A DNA stretch of 46,065 nucleotides, taken from assembly GCA_049999765.1 (NCBI GenBank), contig JBNGIQ010009290.1:1-46065 (forward strand), given 5' to 3'. Below, piece after piece: positions 32,064 to 42,786 of the stretch; position 1 is the stretch's first letter; each line of letters starts with the position of its first letter. Both the position numbers and the translations under genes were made by a program. Below the pieces are notes generated by a model that saw only the letters and a list, made by a program, of their open reading frames with translations, had not been told where the DNA came from and ran no database searches. The DNA is from Phaeoceros laevis. Lineage: Eukaryota > Anthocerotophyta > Anthocerotopsida > Notothyladales.

Positions 32064-34260
32064 CTTTGCTGCCGATACTACCTCTTGGCTAAACTTTTCC
32101 AGCCCTCTAGTCTCAAATTGGGAAATGCCGGTACCTGCAGATGGCCATCACCCAAGCCCAAGATCAAAATTGCACTCCAGTCCAGTCCAGTCTCCCACAC
32201 TCCACACACGGCAAGGCAAGGCAAGGCCAGCGCTGGCTGTACTAGCTACCTCTGCCCTGCCCCGCCCTGCCAGCCATTCTGTCCCGGCGAGGAGGAGAAG
32301 CAAAGCGCTAAGCTAGCTAGCAGCTAAAGAGATTTTGCTGCCTCTGGCCCGCCCGCCCGCCTGCGTGCTTGATTCAGCCTTCGCCTGCTCGCCAGGGCAG
32401 CCACCCAAGCCAGCAGGCCAAAGCCAGTTGGGCAACCAGCCAGCCAGGCTTCACTGCCGCCGCTGCCGCTGGCTGCAGCGGGCACGCACGGGCCTCCTCG
32501 GCGGGAGAGTGGCACAGCAACTGGGATGCCAGTTAAACGGGAACAGGGAAAGGAAAAGCAGGAGGAAGAAAGATTGCGAGAGAGAAATCAATCCCGCACC
32601 AAATTCAAAACAAAGAAAAGAGGCAGTCCCAGTCCCAGGCTCGCCCGGACTTCTCCCGCAGCATGCCGCATACCCCCAGCTGCAGCCAAGCTTGGGAGAG
32701 AGAGCCCTTTCCCTTGCCCCTGACCTGCCCGCTGCCTGCCTGCCTGGTGGGAGAGAGAGAGACCGTCTAAACCGATAGACAGATACAATAGATCTGTGTT
32801 TTAGAGAAGAAAAGAGATGAGATGCGGTGAAGACGAAGGCGAAGATGAGGGGAAGGAACAGGCAAAGTACACACAAGCAGCTCTCACCTTTCTTCCTCCC
32901 CTTAGCTTCCTCCCCTCCCAACCCTTGTCCCCTCTCGTCCCTCGCTGCTGCTCCTGTTGATGCTCAGTAACAAACAGACGAAAATCCCCCTCTCCGCCGA
33001 GGGGAGAAGAGAAAAAGCCCGCAGCAAGATACAAGCAAAGAAAGACAACCTGGCCATGTAAGAAAGAAGATGTCTCCTTCCCTCCCCTCTCCTCCCTCCC
33101 TCGCTCCCTCTTTTCCGTTCCCTTCTTCCCTGCTTGTCCCCGCCCGCCTAGGCTAGTTTAGAGTAGCATCAGCAGAGCTTCTGTCCTGCGCAGGCCCCAG
33201 CCGTCCGCAGCAACTCNNNNNNNNNNNNNNNNNNNNNNNNNNNNNNNNNNNNNNNNNNNNNNNNNNNNNNNNNNNNNNNNNNNNNNNNNNNNNNNNNNNN
33301 NNNNNNNNNNNNNNNNGTGCGGGGATCTCTCGCTCTCGAACATATAGAGGGCCTGGGACTCTGGGAGAGCGGAGGTCGGGCGACCGATGGACGCCGCCCT
33401 CATCCCATCACCACTGAGTCGCTGAGAAAATGGGCGACGACAGCTTGATTTTTTCTTTATCCGGCAGGGGCCCGCAATGATCGTGGGGAGCTGCCCGCCG
33501 GGCAGACCGGGCCGCGAGTATGAAACGATATTATATTTATTCAGACGACCGGAAGCACGACCGACTGCGGCAGTAGGTCAGTCGGTTAATGGAGCGGGGG
33601 TGGGTCTAATAAACAGGCGATTCTCCGTGACGGGATTCGGTCGCCGTTACGCGCCGTTTCTGGGCGCACGGGCTGCCCGTACTGCCCCAAGATTCCGTGG
33701 TGTGCACCTCTCCCTCACGCGGTAAATCTAAATTTAATGCCCCTCCTCCACCAGAATCTACCGCGGTCAAACTGGGGCGGACGCGCGGGGTAAATCCGGT
33801 CGCACGTTTTCCACACCCCTGCCCGGTTCCGGCTCGGCTCCCGGGCTGTGCCGGGCTTCCCAGGCTCGGCCCGAACCCGCTCCCAGTCGACATAGGTAAC
33901 AGCCAGCTGGCATTCAAAACAGGCAGCTTCCCGATGCGGCCGGCACCAGAGTTTTTTCTTCTCATCTGTCTCTATCCGACCGGACCGACCGCGCTGTGAT
34001 TTCTGGCGCGCCACCAACTTCCTGGTTTCACCACGGCATGCCATGCCATGCAACAGACGCCGTCATTTATTGCCCACCGCCAGCTGCCGATGCCCGCTGC
34101 CTGTCGGCCAACCGCCTATAATTGGCATCCTCTTCACCAACTGTAACCAAACTAGCGGCAAGTTGCGCCAACCCCCACATGCATATGTACATATGCAAGC
34201 AACGGTGACTTGTAGTCTTATAGCACAATCATTTTCAAAACACAAACACATAGCATGCAA
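32064..34260. other. Probable long 5' leader and promoter region of the trihelix gene
   Basis: No coding domain is seen. The region up to about 33200 is rich in CT/GA runs (for example about 33071-33130 and 32740-32762) and short direct repeats (CCGCCCGC near 32350), as in plant 5' leaders. A 100-N gap lies at 33217-33316. GC-rich sequence continues to about 34200 before an abrupt change to AT-rich repeat sequence. A minus-strand TATA-like stretch near 33527-33541 is possible but not convincing. Confidence 0.4.
33217..33316. other. Assembly gap (100 N) upstream of the trihelix gene
   Basis: Exactly 100 N in GC-rich sequence; unknown true length. Confidence 0.95.
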
Positions 34261-34436
34261 ACATATGATTTAATGAATTACTTGATTATTATTAGTTTTT
34301 AAATAATTTATTACTTGTTAGTAGTATTAGTACTAGGATGCTAGAGTGAGTAATGTTATTATATCCGGTCTTAGTATATTATATTACTATATTGCTATTA
34401 TAATGACAATAGTTTTGTATTATTGTTGAAATGCAT

Positions 34437-35030
34437 GGTCTCTATTACCCTTAAGAAATGCACTATCTCTTAAAGCAAGAGTGCACTACGATATAAGTAC
34501 ACACAAATCAAGAAATGCATTGTCTCTTACCGCAAGATTGCACTATGATACAAGTATACACTTCGTCTACGATCATAAGGAGATTGTAAATTACTCTTGA
34601 GATGCACTAAGATCCTTCCATCTAACATGATCCTCTTTATTACCGTTGAGATACCGTCTTGTATAGCCTGAGTGAGTTCCGTTGGCAAGAGTGCACTATG
34701 ATATAAATTCATACAAATCCTCGTCTACCACCATAACGAGATTGTCTAACCTGACATGATCTTCTCTATTACCGTTGAAATGCAAGAATCGTATAGCCCA
34801 GAGTTCTACTGGCAAGAGTGTACTATGATATAAATATATACAATCCATGTCTTCGACCATAAAAAGATTGCCTAATCTAACATGATCTTCTCTATTACCG
34901 TTGAAATGCACGGCTTTTACCCTCTGTGTATAGCCCAAGTTGTGTCGTCAAGAGTGTACTATGATATAATTACTCACAATCCTCGTCTATGACCATAAGG
35001 AGATTGTCTAACCTAGAATGATTCTACTTG
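34437..35030. repeat. Diverged tandem array, monomer about 126-136 bp
   Basis: Landmark CAAGAGTG(C/T)ACTATGATATAA recurs at 34686, 34813 and 34949, with more diverged copies near 34477 and 34534. Each monomer also holds a GATTGTCTAACCT-like block and a CTATTACCGTTGAAATGCA-like block. Monomers differ by substitutions and small indels. The array is AT-rich and abuts the related 63-bp array. Confidence 0.85.
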
Positions 35031-35106
35031 AGTTAGAGCTTTCATTTCGCGTGAGGTAGCCAACCGATATGTACTCCCATTTAATGGTATAAGTACTGAT
35101 AAATTT

Positions 35107-35286
35107 CATCTACCTCTATAATGGCATTGTCTAGCCTAAACGTACTTGAATTGAAGTTAGAAGATTTATCATCTACCTCTATAAGGGCATTGTCTAGCCT
35201 AAACGTACTTGAATTGAAGTTAGAAGATTTATCATCTACCTCTATAACGGCATTGTCTAGCCTAAACGTACTTGAATTGAAGTTCG
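35107..35286. repeat. Near-perfect 63-bp tandem repeat, three copies
   Basis: Copies begin at 35107, 35170 and 35233 with CATCTACCTCTATAA and differ at only a few positions; the last is slightly truncated. 63 bp is 21 codons, so both strands stay open across the array. The unit resembles part of the longer monomer at 34437-35030 (shared TCTA-CC, ATTGTCTA-CCT and TTGAA landmarks). Confidence 0.9.
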
Positions 35287-35598
35287 GAGAGGACAAACCT
35301 TTGTCTACCATCATATGGATATGGAGCATAGATGGTCAGAAGACCCAGTGGACTTGTGTAACGTCTTGAGACTTTGAAAGTGATGTATTTTCATCTACAA
35401 CGGCTATACGGAAATTGAGTTGCTCCATGTCCTATGTTGCATTCATTGTAATAGACCTCTGCATATAGTGAAAGACAATGACTTCACGTTTCTCAAAACA
35501 AATGTGGCATAGGTCGAATCAGAAGTGGATTCGATCTAAGCGGGAGTGAATGCTGAACCCTAAATTGATACTCATTCCATACATGTTCTTCCTCCGTA

Positions 35599-35799
35599 AT
35601 TCTTCTAACTGAGTCCATGGCTAACAGAGTCCATGGACGATTACACTCTGGGGTAACCTTGGGGTAAAACGTCATATGTGGGACAGCGGAGAGTTGGGTG
35701 ACCTATTCTTCTAACGGAGTCCATGGACGATCGCAGTCTGTCTAGGGTAACCTTGGGGTAAAACGTCCTGTGTGGGACAGCGGACCGTTGGGTGACCTT
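35599..35799. repeat. Direct repeat of about 100 bp, two copies
   Basis: Copy A (about 35599-35702) and copy B (about 35705-35799) share TTCTTCTAAC, GAGTCCATGGACGAT, GGGTAACCTTGGGGTAAAAC, GTGGGACAGCGGA and GTTGGGTGACC in the same order. Copy A carries an extra internal GTCCATGG duplication. Confidence 0.85.
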
Positions 35800-36412
35800 G
35801 AGTCACAATACCGTGGGGGTGGTCCGCGACTCCGCGCCGGTATACCATAATTAATCAACATAGCGAAACCCACTAATAAACTACTAACCGCGGGACCAAG
35901 AAGCTTGGAAACGCACAAAGTTACCGTCCCTTCCAGGAGTCAGAAACATGCCGTGTAAGGTCGTAAGGTCCTGACATGAACTTTTACTCTACTGCTCGGC
36001 TGGATAAGCACTAGCATCTCCCAAAATTTAGAATGCGGAATACTGTGATAAAAAGATGGCGGGGCCAGCGCGCAAAGCGTGAATCCACGTGCGCCACTTG
36101 CACGGCAGGCGCTGCCCGCTGCCCGGACCGGCAGGTGGAGGGAGCTAGCAAGGCACGCTTTGCGATCTCGCAACCCAATGGCGCCGCAGCTTTCGATTCC
36201 CTCCGGCTTTCCCTCTCTCAACTCTTATCTTACGAATCCAGTACCTAATCCCAGGCCCCCAGGCCTCGCTTTACCACATCCCCTTTATTTTTTTTCAAAC
36301 AAGTCTTTCATGCCGAATAGACTACTGTGTCCTCATCACAGACTTCAGTTTTGCTTTGCCATATTCGTTTGTTGGTGACAGAATACGCCTCATGTATTAT
36401 GTGTTGTGGTGT
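35800..36412. other. Spacer between repeat island and GPX
   Basis: About 600 bp. It includes a GC-richer patch near 36050-36190 with no recognised gene. A run of eight T (about 36288-36295) lies about 120 bp past the GPX stop codon and would read as poly(A) on the GPX strand. Confidence 0.4.
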
Positions 36413-37087
36413 CTAAGTGCTGCTGTGAAAGCCCTGGAGCTGAGTTCCGGAGTACCCCTCTTTAGGCTCAACAAACTTGTAGTCTTTGTTGAGCCCTAAG
36501 AGCTGTTTGATGTCCTTCTCGATATCAAGAGGGGTGGTTGTAGAAGCATACCGGTCCACAATCTCTCCATTTTGGTCAATCAAGAATTTTGTAAAATTCC
36601 ATTTGATGCTTTCTCCTAAAATGCCTCTCGTGTTTGCTTTGAGAAAGTTGTAGAGAGGATCTGAATTGGGGCCATTTACGTCAATCTTTGCAAAGAGAGG
36701 GTACTTTGCATTGTACTCCATGAGGCAGAATTCGTAGATGAGTTCGTTGGTCCCCGGTTCCTGCCCTCCAAATTGGTTGCAAGGGAATGCAAGAATCTCA
36801 AATCCTTGTTCCTTGTATTTGGTGTATAATTCTTCAAATTGGGTGTAGTTTTTAAATGTGAGACCACACTGGGAAGCAACATTGACCACGAGCAAGACTT
36901 TTCCCTTGAATGTGCTCAAGGCAACATCTTGTCCATGAATGTCCTTTACTGTAAATTGATGGATGCTTTTTTCATTGATAAGTGCATTAGGATCTATTCC
37001 TTCACCTTCAACTGAGCTTGCAATTACAACCTCCTCAGGGGGTGGCACCTTTGCAGTGAATATTGGATAGTCCATTATTTCGGCCAT
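36413..37087 (-). CDS. GPX: Glutathione peroxidase-like thiol peroxidase (intronless)
   Basis: Plant GPX-like enzymes reduce peroxides, usually with thioredoxin as donor. One uninterrupted frame of 224 residues contains all landmarks: NVASQCGLT with the peroxidatic Cys, [17 protein letters not shown] with the catalytic Gln, the resolving Cys in [16 protein letters not shown], and [10 protein letters not shown] with the catalytic Trp/Asn. It ends [17 protein letters not shown] plus about 24 extra residues. The N-terminus (about 40 residues before [12 protein letters not shown]) is acidic and not transit-peptide-like, so a cytosolic site is likely. Plant GPX genes normally have several introns, and every other confidently modelled gene here is split, so a retrocopy is likely. 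The frame is intact, so it may be functional. Part of its 5' end is duplicated just upstream (37165-37212). Confidence 0.93.
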   Translation of the reverse strand: MAEIMDYPIFTAKVPPPEEVVIASSVEGEGIDPNALINEKSIHQFTVKDIHGQDVALSTFKGKVLLVVNVASQCGLTFKNYTQFEELYTKYKEQGFEILAFPCNQFGGQEPGTNELIYEFCLMEYNAKYPLFAKIDVNGPNSDPLYNFLKANTRGILGESIKWNFTKFLIDQNGEIVDRYASTTTPLDIEKDIKQLLGLNKDYKFVEPKEGYSGTQLQGFHSST

Positions 37088-37212
37088 TTTGTCACTTAAG
37101 ATTGCAAGATAGTCTACTTAGAGTGGCTTGCTCCATGTTTTCATCTTCTTTGAACAATGCTTTGTTGGATAGTCCATTATTTCGGCGATTTTGTCACTTA
37201 AGATTACAAGAT
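37063..37212. repeat. 48-bp direct repeat covering the GPX start codon
   Basis: 37063-37110 and 37165-37212 match at 46 of 48 positions. The first copy includes the GPX start codon; in the second that codon is changed (CAT to GAT on the plus strand). A separate exact 20-bp repeat (CTTCTTTGAACAATGCTTTG) lies at 37145-37164 and 37225-37244. Confidence 0.95.
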
Positions 37213-37244
37213 TGAACAAGATTACTTCTTTGAACAATGCTTTG

Positions 37245-40200
37245 ATACATTTCTAACATAATTATCAGTTTCTTGGTTTTATCAAAACTTAAGTATTTTT
37301 TTCATTGTATTTCCTAGTTTCACTTATACCCAGAAAAAAACACTTGAAGATTACTCTTGGAGCAAATAAAGTTCATGTTGTTTGTTGGTAGCAACATGCT
37401 AGGGATCTTCTAGATGTGTTTTTGGCTGACCAATAAGTATGTTACTAAAACCAGGTGCTGCTATTTGTACCAACAAAAAATTGGTTTGGTTAGAAGCTTG
37501 TCTTTGTGAACTAAAACTTGCTTTTGCACTCTTTTTCAGTGGAGTGAAGCTTGTTTCCTACATGAGACAAGCCTCCTACACGACTTTATGCGGCTTGGTA
37601 GCTTGTAAAAAGCTGGTGATGCCATATCACATTTGTAATTTAGTATCAACCCATTGAATTGAATTCAACATGAGATGGCATTGATGGTTTTTGTGAACCA
37701 TTATAGTGAAATACAAAGGATTTCGAAGATACATTAATTGGTAGGCTTTGAAAAGGGGGAATGCTTACCGCCATATCTATAAGCTTGCCAATCTAGAAAC
37801 TCGTATCTAGCAACGCAAGAGAATGTGAGGCAGAAAGGATGGCGCTGGCAAGACAAATTGGCTACACCGAATGTACCGTACGGACTGACGGCTGCTGGCA
37901 GGGTGCTGGAGCTTCTATAGCCGGTTTCCTCTAGTCTAGTCTTTTCTAAGGTATGGTAGGAGGCATGCCTGCGGACGTACATAGATATGTATAATTGAGC
38001 AGGCAGGGCACCGCGCGCGCGCGCAAGCGCGAGGCTGCTGGCAGGAGGCAGACGGCAGGTGGCGCGCGGGCAGGCGGGCCGGGACTGATCACTGCATTAC
38101 GTTGTAGGGCAGAGAGGGGCGGGGCAGGGCAGGGCTGCCTAGTTGCCCTGGCAGCGCACGCGCGCGAGTCGTGAGTCGTGAGTCGTGACACGGCGGCCCG
38201 GCCCGGATCGGGCCGGTTGACGGCCCGCTTTGACCGCCTCCCTCCCCACAGTTTATCACACTCCATACCAAATTTAGAAAAATGGCTCCTCCTTTTCGGC
38301 CATGCGTGTGAAACGAGTGGTAAAAAAAGCCTGAAGCCACAAGGTTGGGAGTGGCAGTCAAACACCGGCTACGACTGTGTCGTAATAGGGAAAAAAGAGA
38401 CCGGCATTGTGGTGGAAGCGGAAGCGGAAGGAATCATGCATGTTTTTGTCGCGTTTAAGAAAAGAAAGAGAAAATTGTCAGGCACTGCAAGCAAAACGCC
38501 TGGCCGGTCACGCCAAGGCCCGGGCCTGAGGGTGTGTAAGAATATTATGCGTTGCCGATTGGGAGGGAGCACATGGCGGAGCACGCGGGCCTGTGATGCT
38601 GGCGGGAGCGCGAGCTGGCAGCAGCCTATGCTATGCCCCACACCCCCATGGCCCCACACAACAACACTCTTTCTTTCTTCTTTCTTTCTTTCGTTCTTTA
38701 ATTCTTCCTTCCTTCCGCCAGGCCAGCCTTTTGGGCAGCACGCACGTATGTAACAATCACATCCAATGATCAATGCCATGCCAAAACTGCTCAAGACGCA
38801 ACGACGCAACCCGGTGAAATACCAGATAGTCTACCTGGACTGGACATTCTTACATACCCGGATAGGATAGGATAGCTCTGTTTTGGATACCCCGTCTGAT
38901 GACCTCAATTAGCAGCAGCCGCCACACCGAATGAACGCAGAGACCCTTCCCTTTTGAACAGCCAGCCAGCCAGCCTGGTTGGGAATTGTGCTTGCACCAT
39001 CACAAAAGGGGGGTGAAGGAGTGTGGCAGGTGAGAAAGTGGTTGTCCCTCTCATCACATTCATCCGTCACTGGTGCCTCTGTGCCTGCCTCCCTCCCTGA
39101 CTGTATGCGGGCGCCTGGGGTGAAGTGAAGTGCCAGCCAGCTCCGGACAGACGTGACCTTACGTGCATTTACCTCATCACCTCACCTTCCCCCAAACTCT
39201 TACCTCAGCACCATGAGACAGCCATGGCGCATGGTATGAGGTAATGAGGTACATGGGTGTGTGTTTTACCCCGCCCGACAGTCTCATATCAGGCACCATC
39301 ATCAGGCGACAGACTACGACTCATCGGTGGAAATGCAAAGAGCGTTTCAAGCCATTACCCTGAGGAACAGGCTGGCCCTGGAGTGCCCACCTCCGCTGCC
39401 GGTAGCGTACTGCCTGTACGTACTACGCCTCCTCATGGGGTAGACAGTAAAAACTTGCAAGTACCGTTGCCTGCCTCCTCCCCTGCTGGCTGCAACGTAC
39501 TTACATGATACTGTTGTGCGCCAGGGCCACTGTTAGGTCCCTTTGAACCACTTATTATCCGCCATAACTGCATCTGCAACGCCGTGCCTGCCATGATTAA
39601 GATTCTGCCAGTTCAAATTACCATCTTTGACTCCTTCCTCCTCACTTTGACCCCCGCCCTTGCAACCCCCAATGTCCCTTCCCGCATGAATGAAGGATAG
39701 AGTTCCCCAAAATAGTCGAAAGTCGAGGACCGCACTGGCCCAGTTCCTCCCTCTCCCACCTGTTCTGGCATACCCCCTTTCCTGTGTACGAACGGAAAAC
39801 GGAAAGGAAGGAGGAAAGGAGACTGGAGTAAGACCAGAGTCCCATAGAGGCCAATAGCTGCCGGATATCTCTCCCGGGGTGGGGTGCTGTGCCATTGGAT
39901 AAAGGGCAGGCCACCCCCATAGCAAACCAGCGACGACGAAATCTAGCTCAGGATATAGAGGTGTAGCCCAGGTTTGCACAGTTCCCAGCCGCTCCAATCA
40001 TTGGGTGCTCCAGTGCCCATGCTTGCCACCGCCGGTGACAGCGACTGCCTAGTCTACATGCTGCAAAACATTAGATTTGTGAAAATGGATGGCGGTTCCA
40101 GGTGTTGTTGGGATACATACAGTAGTGTAAACAAACGAAACACTCCACTTGAGCAGCTTCCCACGCTTTCATGTCAAAAGGTGGGCAGCCTCGGGAATTA

Positions 40201-41101
40201 TGATATTGGGTGGTGGTGTAAGTAAGACGACGGAACGCAGGCAGCAAGCTAAACTTTCTGAAAATGACATGATCAGACATCATTTCAATACATGGAACCA
40301 ACAAGTCCAACAACAAAGCTGCCAGTTTTCGGGATGATACGACCGCACCATGGAGTGATGGCAGGGTAGACTGTTGGGTGCGCCCGACAACGAAGATGAC
40401 GACTTACCAGGAGAGCAAGCAAGAAGAGAGATGGAGAGCTTCTTGCCTTGAAGCATGTGATGAGATTGCCTTCTTGAGCACCAGCAGATGCATACTGCAG
40501 CCCTTGTTTCGCAAAGCAACACTGTGGGGCTGGGTAAGTGTTAGCACGCAGCATCATCATTCAAACACAGTTGCGTCAGATCAGACGGCACTTATGCCAC
40601 GTCTCTGTGCCTCTACCAACCCACAACAGAAGGGCCTTGGGGAGGCCCTGACATTAATTTCTCTCCGGCCCTTTCTTGGGCCCTGCCAATGACATTCCCA
40701 GGCATGCTACGCACCGCTGAGACAAGCAACAAGAAAATACACGGATTGCATTCCAATAAGCAATCCCTTGATGTGAATACAGGACGAAAAACATAGCTTA
40801 CCAGCCATCTGGCGGAGACAACATACAATTTACCTTGCACATTAGTGTTACAGCTCTTGAGATCCAAGCACTGCAGACAAGGTCACTTGCAGTAACCGTA
40901 GAAGGACCGACCTACAGCCTCTCCCGAGTCCTGTCCATAATTACACTGCTCGAGGATCGCAACTAGCCTTTGATTTCCTTTCCAGCTATACAGGGATAAA
41001 CATGCTGATCGTCGTTTACAAAAAATGCATGGCATCCTTGTTGACGGGTCAGCCAGACCTAGATCCAGAACCTGACTTGGTAGTCGCTGCCAAATGATGC
41101 A
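37245..41101. other. 3.9-kb stretch with no recognised gene
   Basis: The left part (to about 37900) is AT-rich and continues the repeat/retrogene island. At about 38000-38230 composition becomes GC-rich: a CG dinucleotide run (38012-38024), three GAGTCGT units (38166-38186) and an 8-bp palindrome (38198-38216). A hairpin lies at 39200-39244. CT-rich and CCAG-type simple repeats are scattered through 38660-39130. The right end (about 40600-41101) is probably the AVT3 3' untranslated region. Short open frames show no recognisable domain. Confidence 0.4.
39200..39244. repeat. Hairpin, TTACCTCA/TGAGGTAA stem
   Basis: 39200-39207 pairs with 39237-39244, and an inner CCATG (39211-39215) pairs with CATGG (39230-39234), around a 14-nt loop. 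Confidence 0.5.
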
Positions 41102-42786
41102 CTATACAGTCTTCGGCCATTGATTATCTGGCACCCGAGAAGATACTGGAAGGATGAATTCCAAAGAAGCCGAGTAAGTTCCATACACAGAAAAAGTGAC
41201 CCCTCCCACCACCAGCACATAGTCCACAATCCGTTCCCACAGCTCGGACCTTTCCTTGAAAACCTCCAAGTGAAACAAGCCCGGCAACACAAACGCCAGC
41301 ATTGCGCACACTGTGCTGCCCACCAAAGAAACAAATGCTCCAAAGCCAGGAACCGACACAGCCACAAGAGCAATGACAACGACCAGGATCCCACGCAGCA
41401 GTCTGATGAGAGTGTGTTGAAGTCGAGGTGAGGAGGCTGCCTGTTTCTGGAACCAGTCACTGAGCAGGAGCTTCCTCTCAAAAATCTCGTGCACAGGATA
41501 CATCATCACAGGGAAAGTGAAGGTGAGAGCAATGCACAGACCAGCCTTCACCGCCCCAGTTGTCCAGTTGTTGGGCAGATTCAACGTGATGATGTCCTTG
41601 GTTTCAGCTCCAAAGGCAAGATAGCCGACCATGCCAAAGGACACATAAACCATGGTGATGAAGATGAATGCAAACCCTAATACCCGTGCAAATCTCTTAG
41701 GCTCCCTCATTGAGGCCTCCAACGCCAGAGTCATCCCGAAGCCCTCATAGCAGAAAATGGCTACACCCATGGCGAACGGTATTGCTCTCCAATTGGTGTA
41801 AGCTTTCACCTGAACAGGCGAGATCCTCATCCAAATCAGTAACTCACAACCTAAAAAACTGCAACATTTGCCACAATTTCAGATTCCAGGTGAGATTGGA
41901 TTGCAAATCAGCTCTCGCTAGAATCAGAACGTCAGACCCACCTTGTCAAAACCTGAGAACGAGTGTAGGTCGTCTTTGATGACAATTGCCATGGCCAACA
42001 CATTACACAGGTCTGCAAAGATGCTGAAAGGTGCCAAACCTGCCAAGGATCTGACACAGGCCAAGACAGCCTCCAGAGGCAGCAACATGAGAATGAAGAT
42101 AGCATGCCTGGACGTGCTCTGGAAGAATAAAGATGAAAGATTCTGGCCGATAAAGATAAGGTACGACACACAACAGCCGGACTGAGAGACCACCACAAGA
42201 ATGTCAACTACTTGCCGGCCAACGTTTCCATAAGTTTCATAACCGAGATCACTATATGTACAGATATCTCGGCGTCCATCCTGAACAAGCTTGTTCCTGC
42301 ACCTCACCTACAACAGCGGCAATGCTGTTCAGCACAAAGAATGGAGTAGATACACTTTCCGTTACTTGAAACTTCTCACCAGCTATTCAAAGCAGCTATC
42401 ATGCTTAGCACGTACTGATTGCAAAACTGAAAGTTTAGAAGAGAGCCTTTGTTAACGCAGGCATGCATCCTCAATTGCAAGCAAGCTTGCCAGTTCAAAA
42501 CAGAACCAGTCGTGAACCGGATGCACTAAAGCTTATTTGTGAAGTCCAGAACACGTGAAAAAGGCAGACTTACAAGAAGGAGCATGCAATAGTAACTTAG
42601 AGCCGCCGCAAGAACAACATCCGTAGCACCTACAGCCCAACCTCCAACCTTGAAGGTGTAGGGCAAACCGAGCACACCAGCTCCCACGATGGAAATCACA
42701 ATGTTTCCATAGGTCTTCGTTACCGATGCTGTACCCGTGTGCCTCTGCCCTAGGAGCGGAGTCGATTCACTTGCAGTGATCGTCAT
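41102..42786 (-). CDS. AVT3: AVT3-type vacuolar amino-acid exporter (AAAP family)
   Basis: AVT3 proteins of the amino acid/auxin permease family export neutral amino acids from the vacuole. Three exons, 42574-42786, 41942-42307 and 41102-41809, all phase 0, give 428 residues, the usual length. The N-terminus is short and polar with ESTPLLGQRH. TM1 carries the family motif KTYGNIVISIVGAGVLGLPY. Further spans include VVLAAALSYYCMLLL, GRQVVDILVVVSQSGCCVSY, a helix with FIFITMVYVSFGMVGYLAFG, ALTFTFPVMMYPVHEIFE and the C-terminal pair around GFGAFVSLVGSTVCAMLAFV. About eleven spans are expected. PLLG is a plausible dileucine-type tonoplast sorting signal (inference). No key region is missing. Confidence 0.94.

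Noticed and set aside
31635-32327. Plus-strand Leu-rich 230-codon frame that looks like membrane spans
   Set aside because: It is the antisense reading of the Gln/His (CAG) tract of the trihelix gene; CTG read as Leu is an artefact.
37439-37657. 72-codon plus-strand frame with Cys and hydrophobic residues
   Set aside because: AT-rich spacer with no signal-peptide pattern and no recognised motif; not called.
39081-39120. Possible miR160-like sequence
   Set aside because: Only a loose similarity (CCTCCCTGACTGTATGC), too many mismatches, and no matching star strand nearby.
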